Below are positions 42,897 to 51,534 of a stretch of DNA of 51,534 bases, piece by piece (positions within the stretch are counted from its first letter, which is position 1; every line of letters starts with the position of its first letter). The DNA lies in assembly GCA_017646005.1 (NCBI GenBank), contig JAGCNJ010000040.1, forward strand, positions 1-51,534. Reading direction: 5' to 3'. Position numbers and translations under genes: made by a program. A model generated the notes under the pieces. It had not been told where the DNA came from. It saw nothing but the letters and a program-made list of their open reading frames with translations, and searched no databases. The DNA is from Clostridia bacterium. GTDB taxonomy: Bacteria > Bacillota > Clostridia > Oscillospirales > CAG-272.

Positions 42897-43619
42897 ATGG
42901 CTAACGGTACACCTAAATACAAGCGTGTTCTCTTGAAGCTTTCGGGCGAAGCTCTCGCCGATAAATCGGGCAAGGATATTCTTGACCACGAAATGCTTGC
43001 AAAGGTCGCAAATGTAATAAAAACAACCCTCGAAGCAGGAGTTGAGGTTGCTATCATCGTCGGCGCGGGCAATATCTGGCGCGGACGTCAGGGCAGCGAT
43101 ATGGACAGAGTAAAGGCTGACCATATGGGTATGCTTGCAACTACAATAAACTGCATCGCGCTTGAGGACGCTCTTAAGCGTACAGGAGTTTGCGCTCACG
43201 TTATGAGCGCTGTTACGGTAGAAAGCTTCACCGAACGCTTTGATCGCAGAAAGGCGATCGAAGCACTTGAAAACAAAGAGGTTGTTATCTTCGCGGCAGG
43301 GCTCGGTATGCCCTTCGTTTCAACCGATACGGCTGCAGCAGTTCGCGCAGCGGAGATCGGTGCAGAAATGATTCTCTTTGCAAAGAACATAGACGGAGTA
43401 TATTCCGCCGACCCGAAAACAGATCCTAATGCGGTACATTATGACCGTGTTACATATGATTTCATCCTTGAAAAGAATCTCAAGGTAATGGATCAGACCG
43501 CGGCTTCCTTCTGCCGTGAAAACAAGCTTGATATGCTTGTGTTCGCGCTTGAAAAGCCCGAAAATATACTCGATGCACTTACCGGCAGCATTCCCGGTAC
43601 GGTCGTCACCGTAGAATGA
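42897..43619 (+). CDS. pyrH: UMP kinase
   Basis: The 240-residue protein is the bacterial UMP kinase of the amino-acid kinase fold, which phosphorylates UMP to UDP with ATP. Diagnostic parts are RVLLKLSGEALAD, VGAGNIWRGR, AAGLGMPFVSTDTAA, the uridine region KNIDGVYSADPKTDP and the ending GSIPGTVVT. It is the first gene of the plus-strand run with frr, uppS, cdsA, dxr, rseP and ispG, a highly conserved order. An AAGGA site lies about ten bases before the ATG. Confidence 0.97.
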   Translation: MANGTPKYKRVLLKLSGEALADKSGKDILDHEMLAKVANVIKTTLEAGVEVAIIVGAGNIWRGRQGSDMDRVKADHMGMLATTINCIALEDALKRTGVCAHVMSAVTVESFTERFDRRKAIEALENKEVVIFAAGLGMPFVSTDTAAAVRAAEIGAEMILFAKNIDGVYSADPKTDPNAVHYDRVTYDFILEKNLKVMDQTAASFCRENKLDMLVFALEKPENILDALTGSIPGTVVTVE

Positions 43620-43642
43620 TTATTGTAAAAGGAGATAAAATA

Positions 43643-44197
43643 ATGAAACTCGCTCTCAACGATTACGAAGCAAACATGAAAAAGTCCATCGCGGCATATG
43701 AGGAGGAGCTTGACGGCATCAGAGCCGGCAGAGCAAATCCTTCGGTGCTCAACAAGGTTACCGTAGACTACTACGGCGCACAGACACCTATTTCTCAGGT
43801 TGGCGACGTAAAGGCAACAGATGCTCACACTCTCGTTATCACTCCCTGGGATATGACAATACTCAAGGGTATTGAAAAGGCTATCCTTGCGTCCGACATC
43901 GGCATTACTCCCATGAACGACGGTAAGGTTTTAAGACTTACCTTCCCGCAGCTTACAGAGGAACGCCGCCGCGAGCTTACAAAGCAGGTGTCAAAGTCGG
44001 GTGAGGATGCAAAGGTTGCTATCCGTAACATCCGCCGTGATGCTAACGACAAGATCAAGGCTATGAAGAAAAATAACGAAATGACAGAGGATGAGGCTAA
44101 GGAATCCGAAAAGAACGTACAGGATCTTACCGATAAGTTCATCAAGAATATCGACGAGATTTCTGCCGCTAAGGAAAAGGAGCTTCTCTCTCTCTGA
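43643..44197 (+). CDS. frr: Ribosome recycling factor
   Basis: The 184-residue protein is full-length RRF, which with EF-G splits the post-termination ribosome. Motifs include GRANPSVLNKVTVDYYG, TPISQVGDV, ITPWD and VRLT-like RLTFPQLTEERRREL, with a helical tail. The ATG at 43643 follows AAAGGAGAT. An in-frame codon upstream at 43616 overlaps the pyrH stop and lacks a site. Confidence 0.97.
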   Translation: MKLALNDYEANMKKSIAAYEEELDGIRAGRANPSVLNKVTVDYYGAQTPISQVGDVKATDAHTLVITPWDMTILKGIEKAILASDIGITPMNDGKVLRLTFPQLTEERRRELTKQVSKSGEDAKVAIRNIRRDANDKIKAMKKNNEMTEDEAKESEKNVQDLTDKFIKNIDEISAAKEKELLSL

Positions 44198-44215
44198 TCA
44201 TATCAAAGGAGCAGA

Positions 44216-44305
44216 TTGCTGAAAAAATACTTGTGTGGGGGCCTTTTTTGGCTCCCTACGGTTTTATTTACGGACGGTATTTTTGTAAAAGCATCTGATA
44301 CATGA
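44216..44305 (+). CDS. Possible 29-residue hydrophobic peptide between frr and uppS
   Basis: A short frame starting at TTG, preceded by AAAGGAG, encodes a peptide with a basic start (MLKKYLCGG) and a hydrophobic middle (LFWLPTVLF). It ends four bases before the uppS ATG. It could be a leader peptide that couples translation to uppS, which itself lacks a clear ribosome site. The same stretch also holds a GGGGGCC/GGCTCCC hairpin with a T loop. No family is recognised. Confidence 0.3.
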   Translation: MLKKYLCGGLFWLPTVLFTDGIFVKASDT

Positions 44306-44308
44306 ATT

Positions 44309-45064
44309 ATGGCATCAATATTTTCAATAAAGAAAAAAAGCAGCAAGACTACACGCGAACTCCACATACCCGAACATATCGCGTTCATAATGGACGGAAA
44401 CGGACGTTGGGCAAAATCGCGTTCAATGCCGCGTGAATACGGTCACAGCAAGGGCGCAGACGTTTTCCGCGATATAATCAGATATTGCGGTGAGCTTGGG
44501 GTTAAGCATATCACCGTTTACGCCTTTTCCACCGAAAACTGGAAGAGACCAGAAAATGAGGTCAACGCCATCATGAAGCTTCTTGCCAAGTTTATGGACG
44601 AGGCATTTGCCGATCTTGAAAAAGAAAAGGTTCGCGTGATATTTCTTGGAAGCAAGGAGCCCTTCTCTGCCGAGCTTCGCGAGCGCATGGAAAAGCTTGA
44701 GCGCGACTCGTCTGTATACGAGCGCATACTTAACGTCGCCTTTAATTACGGCGGCAGGGACGAGATAGTACACGCCTGCAACGAGCTTATAAAAGAGGGC
44801 GTTACTACTATCACCCCCGAGCTTATAAGCTCACACCTTTACACACGCCTTTCGCCCGACCCCGACCTTATAGTACGCACGGCGGGTGAATACAGAATAT
44901 CGAACTTCCTTATGTGGCAGTCGGCTTACTCGGAGTTTTACTTTACCGACAAGCTCTGGCCGGATATGACTCACGAAGACGTTGACGCGGCTATTGCCGC
45001 TTATTCCGGACGAGAACGCAGATACGGCGGAGTTGTAGAAAAAAAAGAAGACGCCAAGTCGTAA
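44309..45064 (+). CDS. uppS: Isoprenyl transferase, undecaprenyl diphosphate synthase type
   Basis: The 251-residue protein is a cis-prenyltransferase that builds undecaprenyl diphosphate, the lipid carrier for peptidoglycan. Signatures are IAFIMDGNGRWAKSR (catalytic aspartate), GHSKGADVFRDI, VYAFSTENWKRP, and the C-terminal LIVRTAGEYRISNFLMWQS and YFTDKLWPDM. In the usual form the signature reads RTxGExRxSNFLxWQ, matched here. It precedes cdsA by 13 bases. Confidence 0.96.
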   Translation: MASIFSIKKKSSKTTRELHIPEHIAFIMDGNGRWAKSRSMPREYGHSKGADVFRDIIRYCGELGVKHITVYAFSTENWKRPENEVNAIMKLLAKFMDEAFADLEKEKVRVIFLGSKEPFSAELRERMEKLERDSSVYERILNVAFNYGGRDEIVHACNELIKEGVTTITPELISSHLYTRLSPDPDLIVRTAGEYRISNFLMWQSAYSEFYFTDKLWPDMTHEDVDAAIAAYSGRERRYGGVVEKKEDAKS

Positions 45065-45077
45065 CAGGAGAAGAATC

Positions 45078-45905
45078 ATGGCTCAACGTGTAATTACGGG
45101 ATTGATCCTCGTGGCGGTATTCGTTCCGCTCTTAATATTTTCCGATACTGTACTTTTTACGGTGGCAGTATCGCTTCTGTCGCTTATCGGCGTATGGGAG
45201 ATGCTTTCCTGCCTCGGAGCAAAAAAGCTTTACGGAATAATTGTACCCTCCCTTATAATGGCATCAGGCGCACCCCTTTGCATAAGGCTTTCGCCCATGG
45301 ATATGCCGGCAGCGTGGGCTATCGGTATGATATTGCTTTATCTTTTCTGGCTTGCCGCATATTGCGTAATCAAGCGCGGAAGCGTTACTTACTCTCTTGT
45401 TACAAGCGTGTTTATGTCGGTAATATACATCACCGCGGGCTTTTCTTCACTTATTCTTCTGAGCGACAGCACACTCGGAGCTTACGTTTTCTGGCTTGTA
45501 TTTATAGGCGCATGGGTGACCGACACGATGGCGTATTTCTGCGGCTTCCTTTTCGGGAAACACAAGCTTATACCCGAAATAAGCCCGAAGAAAACCATTG
45601 AAGGTGCTATAGGCGGTACACTTTTTGCTGGTCTTGCCTTTGTGCTTTACGGTTTTATTGTATCAAAGGTCAGCGGTATCCCGATGCATCTTATGTTTTT
45701 GTTCATAACAGGCATAATCTCTGCGATTGTCGCGCAATTCGGCGATCTTATCGCCTCTGCGATAAAACGCGAGGCAGGGATAAAGGACTACGGAAGCTTA
45801 TTCCCCGGTCACGGCGGTGTTCTTGACAGATTTGACAGCATCATCGCACTTTCTCCGTTCATACTTATGATACATGCCGCACCCTTTATAAATCTCATAA
45901 AATGA
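45078..45905 (+). CDS. cdsA: Phosphatidate cytidylyltransferase
   Basis: The 275-residue membrane enzyme has about eight hydrophobic segments and the CDP-diglyceride synthase signature near the C-terminus (SAIKREAGIKDYGSLFPGHG, then GVLDRFDS). It makes CDP-diacylglycerol from phosphatidic acid and CTP for phospholipid synthesis. Other conserved parts are AWVTDTMAYFCGFLFGKHKL and ISPKKTIEGAIGG. GGAG lies before the ATG. Confidence 0.96.
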   Translation: MAQRVITGLILVAVFVPLLIFSDTVLFTVAVSLLSLIGVWEMLSCLGAKKLYGIIVPSLIMASGAPLCIRLSPMDMPAAWAIGMILLYLFWLAAYCVIKRGSVTYSLVTSVFMSVIYITAGFSSLILLSDSTLGAYVFWLVFIGAWVTDTMAYFCGFLFGKHKLIPEISPKKTIEGAIGGTLFAGLAFVLYGFIVSKVSGIPMHLMFLFITGIISAIVAQFGDLIASAIKREAGIKDYGSLFPGHGGVLDRFDSIIALSPFILMIHAAPFINLIK

Positions 45906-45913
45906 GGTAAAAG

Positions 45914-47062
45914 ATGAAAACAATTACAATTCTGGGCTCTACCGGCTCGGTAGGCACTCAGACTGTCGACGTTGCATTTAACGAGCGCGATGTCAGTGTA
46001 TACGGAATTTCCTTCAATAAAAATATAAAGCTTGCCGAAAGTCAGGCACGCTCACTCGGTGTAAAGGTAGCGGTAAGTGCCGACGAAGATGCGGCGAAGG
46101 ATTTAAGAATTCTTCTTGCAGATACCGATATCCGCGTAGATGCAGGAAAAGCGGCTATAGAAGAGCTTGCAAGTGTTAAGGTTGACAAGGTATTCAACTC
46201 TATCACCGGCTGTGCGGGACTTCCCGCTACTCTTGCCGCAATACGCGCTAAAAATGAACTTGCGCTTGCCAACAAGGAATCTCTTGTCAGCGCAGGTCAG
46301 ACTGTAACCGAAGAAGCCCGCAAATACGGAGTCAGCATTCTGCCTGTAGACAGCGAGCATACTGCTATCCACGAATGTCTGCGTGCAGGCGAAAGGAAAG
46401 AAGTCAAAAAGCTTATCCTCACAGCCTCGGGCGGACCGTTTTTCGGGAAAAGCAAGGATGAGCTTGAAAGGGTCAGCGTAGACGACGCGCTAAAGCACCC
46501 GAGCTGGAATATGGGCGCAAAGATAACCATAGACTCGGCAACGCTCATGAACAAGGGCTTCGAGATAGTCGAGGCGGCGTATCTGTTTTCTGTCACATGC
46601 GAGCAGATAGACGTCGTCGTCCACCGCCAGAGCATAATACATTCCATGGTGGAATATATTGATAACACGGTCATAGCGCAGATGTCGGTGCCCGATATGC
46701 GCCATTGTGCCGAATATGCGCTTCACTACCCCGAAAGAAGGAGCTCTCTTATCGGTGAGCTTGATTTAGCAAAGCTTTCTTCACTTTCGTTTGCAAAGCC
46801 CGATATGGATGCATTTCCGATGCTTTCTCTCGGATATGAGATAATACGTCGCGGTCAGGGATACGGTGCTGCCGTAAACGCGGCAAATGAATGTGCGGTA
46901 TTAAGGTTTATAAACCGCGAGATCGGCTTTAACGATATATACCGCTCGGTAAAGGAAGCAACCGACAAGCTCGGAAGTGCGCTTGACAGCGCAACCACAA
47001 CCGATGCAATATATGAAATTGAAAAAGAGGCGCGTGCCATCGCCGCGCATTACAATAAATAA
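45914..47062 (+). CDS. dxr: 1-deoxy-D-xylulose-5-phosphate reductoisomerase
   Basis: The 382-residue enzyme catalyses the second step of the MEP isoprenoid pathway using NADPH. It starts with the nucleotide-binding ITILGSTGSVGTQT. The metal-binding and substrate residues lie in LPVDSEHTAIHECL and the catalytic loop LTASGGPFFGK, followed by HPSWNMGAKITIDSATLMNKG. With ispG two genes downstream and uppS upstream, this run joins precursor supply to lipid carrier synthesis. Confidence 0.97.
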   Translation: MKTITILGSTGSVGTQTVDVAFNERDVSVYGISFNKNIKLAESQARSLGVKVAVSADEDAAKDLRILLADTDIRVDAGKAAIEELASVKVDKVFNSITGCAGLPATLAAIRAKNELALANKESLVSAGQTVTEEARKYGVSILPVDSEHTAIHECLRAGERKEVKKLILTASGGPFFGKSKDELERVSVDDALKHPSWNMGAKITIDSATLMNKGFEIVEAAYLFSVTCEQIDVVVHRQSIIHSMVEYIDNTVIAQMSVPDMRHCAEYALHYPERRSSLIGELDLAKLSSLSFAKPDMDAFPMLSLGYEIIRRGQGYGAAVNAANECAVLRFINREIGFNDIYRSVKEATDKLGSALDSATTTDAIYEIEKEARAIAAHYNK

Positions 47063-47065
47063 GGA

Positions 47066-48109
47066 GTGGTAACCATAGATATTTTAACGGTTCTGCTTGC
47101 AATCGTAATATTTTCCGCGCTCATATTCATCCACGAGCTCGGTCACTTTATAGCGGCGCGAAAATCCGGCGTTACGGTCGAGGAGTTTTCGATCGGTATG
47201 GGTCCGAAATTATTCTCCCGCGTTTCAAGAAAAAGCGGCACGCGCTATTCCCTGCGCGCGCTTCCTATAGGCGGATACGTCAGTATGCCGGGTGAAAACG
47301 GCGCATCGGATGACCCGAATGCTCTTTGCAACAAGTCGGTTACTGCACGCATATCTGTTGTTTGCGCAGGTGCTGTAATGAACTTTTTGCTTGGAATACT
47401 TGTAATGACAATCATCGTTTCAACCTCAAATGCGCTTGGCTCGACCACCATTCACGGATTTGACGAGCAGGCGTCAAGCGAGGATAGCGGTCTTATGATA
47501 GGTGACACTATCACAAAGGTAGGAAACGAGCGTGTATACGTTGCCAATGACCTCGTATACGAAATAATGCGTGCAGGAACAAGCCCCGTTGATATTACAG
47601 TAAAGCGCTCGGGCGAAACCGTAGTTGTCCCCGACGTGTGCTTTCCCTCTTACAGCGAAAGCGGCATTCATTACGCCAAAGCCGATTTCTACGTTTTCCC
47701 CGAAGAAAAGAGCTTTTCAAGCATAGTCAAGCACTCCTTCTTCAGATCGATATCAACCGTCGAAATGATATGGGAGTCACTCATCGATCTTGTTACGGGC
47801 AGATACGGCTTGGAAGCGATGTCGGGTCCTGTAGGCGTTACCGAGGCTATCAATGAAACGGCTAAATCAGGAGGCATTTCGGGTGTTTTATACCTTATCG
47901 TCGTTATAACGATGAATCTCGGAATATTCAATCTTCTTCCGCTTCCCGCACTCGACGGCGGAAGACTTATGTTTTTGATAGTAGAAGCTATCCGCAGACG
48001 TCCCATCGATCCGGAGCTTGAAGCTAAGGTACACGCGGCGGGAATTATAGCACTTTTGCTTCTTATGGCATTCGTGACCTACCAGGATATTACAAAGATT
48101 TTTGCCTGA
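47066..48109 (+). CDS. rseP: Site-2 protease RseP (zinc metalloprotease), start uncertain
   Basis: The protein of about 345 residues is an intramembrane zinc protease with four hydrophobic segments. The HExxH site is FIHELGHF (near residue 24), a PDZ domain spans about 115-200, and the second metal site is LLPLPALDGGRL near residue 290. It cleaves membrane-embedded substrates such as anti-sigma factors and signal peptide remnants. The coordinates use GTG at 47066, the only ordinary start codon in frame before the active site, but it overlaps the AAGGAG site. An ATA at 47075 lies at ideal distance and gives the usual family opening (MDILTVLLA), so it may be the true start. Confidence 0.92.
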   Translation: MVTIDILTVLLAIVIFSALIFIHELGHFIAARKSGVTVEEFSIGMGPKLFSRVSRKSGTRYSLRALPIGGYVSMPGENGASDDPNALCNKSVTARISVVCAGAVMNFLLGILVMTIIVSTSNALGSTTIHGFDEQASSEDSGLMIGDTITKVGNERVYVANDLVYEIMRAGTSPVDITVKRSGETVVVPDVCFPSYSESGIHYAKADFYVFPEEKSFSSIVKHSFFRSISTVEMIWESLIDLVTGRYGLEAMSGPVGVTEAINETAKSGGISGVLYLIVVITMNLGIFNLLPLPALDGGRLMFLIVEAIRRRPIDPELEAKVHAAGIIALLLLMAFVTYQDITKIFA

Positions 48110-48124
48110 CTAAAGAGGTTTCAT

Positions 48125-49180
48125 ATGAAAAAAACAAACAAAGTTAAAATTGGCAAAATCACAATAGGCGGCGGTGAGCGTATCGCCATTCAGTCTATGA
48201 CCAACACCGATACACACGATCTTGACGCCTGTCTTACACAGATACGTGCGCTCGAAGCCGAGGGCTGTGATATCGTGCGCCTCGCCGTGCCCGATCTTGC
48301 CGCAGTAAGCACTATCGGCAAGCTTAAGGAGCTTGTGCGCATACCGATCGTTGCGGATATTCATTTTGACTACCGCATCGCCATAGAATGTGCGGCGGCA
48401 GGTGTTGACAAAATACGTATCAATCCCGGAAACATCGGCTCGGATGAAAGGGTGCGTGAGGTTGCACGTGTATGCGAGGATAAAAATATCCCTATACGCA
48501 TCGGCGTTAATTCGGGATCGCTTGAAAAAAGCATACTTGCGAAATACGGTCATCCGTCTGCAGAGGCGCTTGCCGAAAGCGCGCTTTTCCACGCTTCCTT
48601 ACTTGAAAAATTCGACTTTGACAACATTGTACTGTCGGTCAAAAGCTCTGACGTAAAAACGATGATAGATGCAAACAGGATCTTAAGCGAGCGTACAAAC
48701 TATCCCTTGCATCTCGGTGTTACCGAAGCAGGCACCGAAACTCAAGGACTTATCAAGTCCTCGGCAGGTATCGGAAGCCTTTTGTGTGACGGCATCGGCG
48801 ACACGATAAGAATTTCGCTTACAGCCGAGCCTGTGCGTGAGATAAAAAGCGCAAAGGCTTTACTTAAGGCAATAGGACGATCGGAAGCAAACACGATAAA
48901 TATCGTATCCTGCCCTACCTGCGGCAGAACTAAAATCGACCTTATAAGCCTTGTCAACCGCTTTGAAGAGATTGCAGATACAACACTCTCGGTGAGCCGC
49001 CCGTTAACCGTGGCTCTTATGGGATGCGTTGTAAACGGTCCGGGCGAAGCACGCGAGGCCGACATCGGTATCGCAGGCGGAGACGGCGAAGCCGTACTTT
49101 TCAAAAAAGGTGAGATTATACGCAAGATACCCGAAGAGCTTATTATAGAAACACTTATCAAGGAAATTGAGGCTATGTAA
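48125..49180 (+). CDS. ispG: 4-hydroxy-3-methylbut-2-en-1-yl diphosphate synthase
   Basis: The 351-residue enzyme forms HMBPP in the MEP pathway using a [4Fe-4S] cluster. The TIM-barrel half starts with IAIQSMTNTDTHD and has ADIHFDYRIA and KIRINPGNIG. The cluster-binding cysteines are in SCPTCGRT and MGCVVNGPGEA. The length fits the bacterial two-domain form. It follows rseP directly with an AGAGG site. Confidence 0.97.
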   Translation: MKKTNKVKIGKITIGGGERIAIQSMTNTDTHDLDACLTQIRALEAEGCDIVRLAVPDLAAVSTIGKLKELVRIPIVADIHFDYRIAIECAAAGVDKIRINPGNIGSDERVREVARVCEDKNIPIRIGVNSGSLEKSILAKYGHPSAEALAESALFHASLLEKFDFDNIVLSVKSSDVKTMIDANRILSERTNYPLHLGVTEAGTETQGLIKSSAGIGSLLCDGIGDTIRISLTAEPVREIKSAKALLKAIGRSEANTINIVSCPTCGRTKIDLISLVNRFEEIADTTLSVSRPLTVALMGCVVNGPGEAREADIGIAGGDGEAVLFKKGEIIRKIPEELIIETLIKEIEAM

Positions 49181-49214
49181 GCCTATATAAAAATAAAGAT
49201 CAGGACGAAGAAAA

Positions 49215-51534
49215 ATGGCTAAAACGTTAAGAGAAAGGCTTGCACGACTTATACCCGACGAAATACAGAGTAAGCTTCTTGACTCGGTGGTAGATCAGAT
49301 TATAAAATGCGATACGGATAACAACCTTATCGAAATCGAAACTACCCACAAAAGTCTCGTTACACCCGATGAAATTGAACATACCCAAGAGGGCATACGC
49401 GCGGCGTACGCCCTTAGATCCGCACGCATTGAACCCAAATTCTATCCCGATCTTTTCGGGTCGCGCGAATCGGTGGATATGCTCATCTTCCTTGCCGAAA
49501 GACGCGGCGCGCTTGCCCACGGTTTCTTTTTCGATTACGTATATACTTACGAAAACTCACATCTTACCATAAAGATAGGCTTCGGAAGCGAGGGCATCGA
49601 CTTACTCAATATCGCCGAAACCGGCAGGATCATGGAAAAGACCTTGCTTGATGCGTTCGGCATAAAATCGACTGTTGCGATAGAAACTGAATATGAAAAG
49701 TATCTTTACGATACCGAGTATATGAAAAATCTTGAGGAACAGACGCTTGCCGGATACAAGATCACGCCAAGTCCCACCTCAAGACCGACAAAATTTCCGA
49801 GCGAAAGTACAGACGATCCTACCGCGGATTACGAACATAAAATGAACCTTGCCAAAGGCGATTTTGTCTTTGAGCAAAGCGAAAAGACTGTGCGCATCGG
49901 TGCTACCGAATTTGATATTTCAGAGCCGAAAGCGTTTATCGGTGAGGAGTTCACCATCGGCGAGGTAACGCCAATGCGAAATCTCACAAAGCCGCTGCGC
50001 GGACTTTTTTTGCTCGGAGAAGCTTTCTATTATGAGGAAAAGGAGCTTCGCGGAAAGGAAAGATACGTCATAACGCTTGGCGTTACCGACCGCGACTGCT
50101 CGATATTTATTAAAATGCCCGTTGAAGCCGCAGAGGTTTCTACCTATGCAGATATCAAGCCCGGCACCGCTCTTGCCATTAGCGGATACACAAAGGTGGA
50201 CAAGTTTGACAATGAGATCATTCTCATCCCGCATGCGATGATGAAGATAAAGATCATTGAGCGCACCGATAACGCCCCCGTAAAGCGCGTTGAGCTTCAC
50301 GCGCATACGAAAATGTCTGCGCTTGATGCACTCATCGCTCCCGAAACGCTTATCAAAACTGCAAGCTCATGGGGACACAAGGCTATTGCGGTGACAGATC
50401 ACGCCGTTGCACAGGCGTATCCCAACGTAATGCTTGCAAGCGAAAAATTAGAGGATTTCAAGGTCATATACGGACTTGAGGCATATTTTGTCGACGATAC
50501 GGCAAGAGTATTGTTTGGAGACAGGGCGCAAGAGGATCTTGACACCAAGCTTTCTGACGAATACATAGTATTTGACATAGAAACCACAGGCCTTTCGGTG
50601 CAAAGCTGTAAGATAACCGAAATAGGTGCGGTGCGCTTTGCAGACGGAAAGGTCGTTGAAGTGTTCAACACATTTGCCGATCCCGGAGAGCATATTCCCG
50701 AAAACATCACCGCTCTTACGGGTATAACCGACGAAATGGTAAAGGGCGCACCATCTCAGGCAGAAGCAGTCAAGGCTTTCCTTGATTTTGCAGGAGACCG
50801 TGTTCTTGTTGCTCACAACGCAAACTTTGACATAAGCTTTATCAGAAAAGCCGCAGAAGACGCAAGACTTCCCTTTAACAATACATATATGGATACAGTC
50901 GCGCTTTCGCGCTTTTTGAATCCCGACTTGAAAAATCACAAGCTTGACACGATAGCCGAGCATTATGAGCTTGGCGACTTCAATCATCACAGAGCCTGTG
51001 ACGATGCCGAGATACTTGCGCGCATACTCGGCAAAATGTTCGAGAAATTATCAAGAGACGGCTTGCGCACGCTTGAAGAGCTTTCGCGAGAGATGAGCGA
51101 CAAGGCTGACCCCTTGAAGATGAAGACCTTCCATCAGATAATCTTGGTCAAAAACAAGGTCGGACTTAAAAATCTTTACAAAATAATATCAAAGAGCTAC
51201 TTAAGCTATTACAGAAGATATCCGAGAGTACCTAAAACCTTACTTGACACTCACAGAGAGGGACTTATAATCGGCTCTGCCTGCGAGGCAGGTGAGCTTT
51301 ATCAGGCGATACTCAGAAACGCTACCGAATCGGAAATCGAGCGTATCGCAAATTATTACGACTATCTGGAGATACAGCCGCTCTGCAATAACGCGTTTAT
51401 GGTAGAGGACGGTACTCTGCCCGATATGGACGCTATCAAAGCTATCAACAAACGCATCTACGAGCTTGGCAAAAGATTAGGCAAGCCCGTATGTGCTACG
51501 TGTGACGCCCACTTCCTTAATAAAGAGGACGAAA
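49215..51534 (+). CDS. polC: DNA polymerase III alpha subunit, PolC type, 3' end outside window
   Basis: Only the first 773 codons are present. The N-terminal region (about 1-225) is followed by an OB-fold (about 235-340, GEEFTIGEVTPMRNL). Next comes the PHP domain (from about 356, RVELHAHTKMSALD, with H362 in the metal site), interrupted by a DEDD-type 3'-5' exonuclease (D454 in FDIETTG, then AHNANFDISFI and HHRACDDAEILA). The PHP domain resumes after it (LKMKTFHQIILVKNKVGLKN). This order defines PolC of low-GC Gram-positive bacteria, the main replicative polymerase. proS, which often lies between rseP and polC, is absent here. Confidence 0.95.
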   Translation, partial: MAKTLRERLARLIPDEIQSKLLDSVVDQIIKCDTDNNLIEIETTHKSLVTPDEIEHTQEGIRAAYALRSARIEPKFYPDLFGSRESVDMLIFLAERRGALAHGFFFDYVYTYENSHLTIKIGFGSEGIDLLNIAETGRIMEKTLLDAFGIKSTVAIETEYEKYLYDTEYMKNLEEQTLAGYKITPSPTSRPTKFPSESTDDPTADYEHKMNLAKGDFVFEQSEKTVRIGATEFDISEPKAFIGEEFTIGEVTPMRNLTKPLRGLFLLGEAFYYEEKELRGKERYVITLGVTDRDCSIFIKMPVEAAEVSTYADIKPGTALAISGYTKVDKFDNEIILIPHAMMKIKIIERTDNAPVKRVELHAHTKMSALDALIAPETLIKTASSWGHKAIAVTDHAVAQAYPNVMLASEKLEDFKVIYGLEAYFVDDTARVLFGDRAQEDLDTKLSDEYIVFDIETTGLSVQSCKITEIGAVRFADGKVVEVFNTFADPGEHIPENITALTGITDEMVKGAPSQAEAVKAFLDFAGDRVLVAHNANFDISFIRKAAEDARLPFNNTYMDTVALSRFLNPDLKNHKLDTIAEHYELGDFNHHRACDDAEILARILGKMFEKLSRDGLRTLEELSREMSDKADPLKMKTFHQIILVKNKVGLKNLYKIISKSYLSYYRRYPRVPKTLLDTHREGLIIGSACEAGELYQAILRNATESEIERIANYYDYLEIQPLCNNAFMVEDGTLPDMDAIKAINKRIYELGKRLGKPVCATCDAHFLNKEDE

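Overview
The window looks like chromosomal DNA of an endospore-forming Clostridia (Bacillota). The evidence is the sporulation block spoVB-mazG-(hup)-rqcP-yabP-yabQ-divIC, the c-di-AMP pair cdaA-cdaR, a Gram-positive type PolC, HemZ, consensus sigma-A type promoters with strong Shine-Dalgarno sites, and secreted proteins ending in type I dockerins of the kind common in gut and cellulolytic Clostridia. Base composition is moderate. I cannot name the genus. No tRNA, rRNA, CRISPR array, transposase or phage gene was recognised.

Layout. (1) 1-18902, all minus strand, is a long housekeeping run read from right to left: cdaA, cdaR, a FAD-dependent dehydrogenase, rseC-like, recJ, relA/spoT, dtd, hemZ, a uridine-kinase-like gene, spoVB, mazG, hup (own promoter), rqcP, yabP, yabQ, divIC, fumarase alpha subunit, a membrane-anchored beta-lactamase-like hydrolase, a 35-residue membrane peptide, and rsuA (cut by the window edge). 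(2) 19196-25281 holds an ATPase with one intact and one degenerate P-loop half, a very large secreted alkaline phosphatase with three copies of an unnamed module and a dockerin, and a divergent AraC-type regulator. The promoters of the last two overlap. (3) 25311-31648, minus strand, is htpG, a prephenate-dehydratase-like protein, a TSCPD protein, a phosphohexomutase, a Nudix hydrolase and a D,D-carboxypeptidase, closed by a shared terminator. (4) 31910-39909, plus strand, is a dockerin island: a beta-helix protein interrupted by one in-frame TAA, a GLUG-like repeat protein, and an intact beta-helix paralogue. (5) 39988-40735 is an A+T-rich divergent pair, an 80-residue protein of unknown function with a perfect consensus promoter and an XRE regulator. 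(6) 40791-42512, minus strand, is rpsB-tsf, divergent from (7) pyrH-frr-uppS-cdsA-dxr-rseP-ispG-polC on the plus strand, running off the window.

How the parts fit. Regions 1, 6 and 7 are core functions: translation, isoprenoid and phospholipid precursors, peptidoglycan carrier lipid, c-di-AMP and (p)ppGpp signalling, and the spore coat/cortex cluster. The accessory interest lies in regions 2, 4 and 5. The alkaline phosphatase and the two beta-helix proteins share a roughly 170-residue module (seven copies in the window) and, with the GLUG-like protein, share dockerins. This suggests a co-assembled extracellular set acting on a polysaccharide or phosphorylated polymer, probably under control of the AraC regulator. 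No cohesin or scaffoldin is visible here, so the docking partner must be encoded elsewhere.
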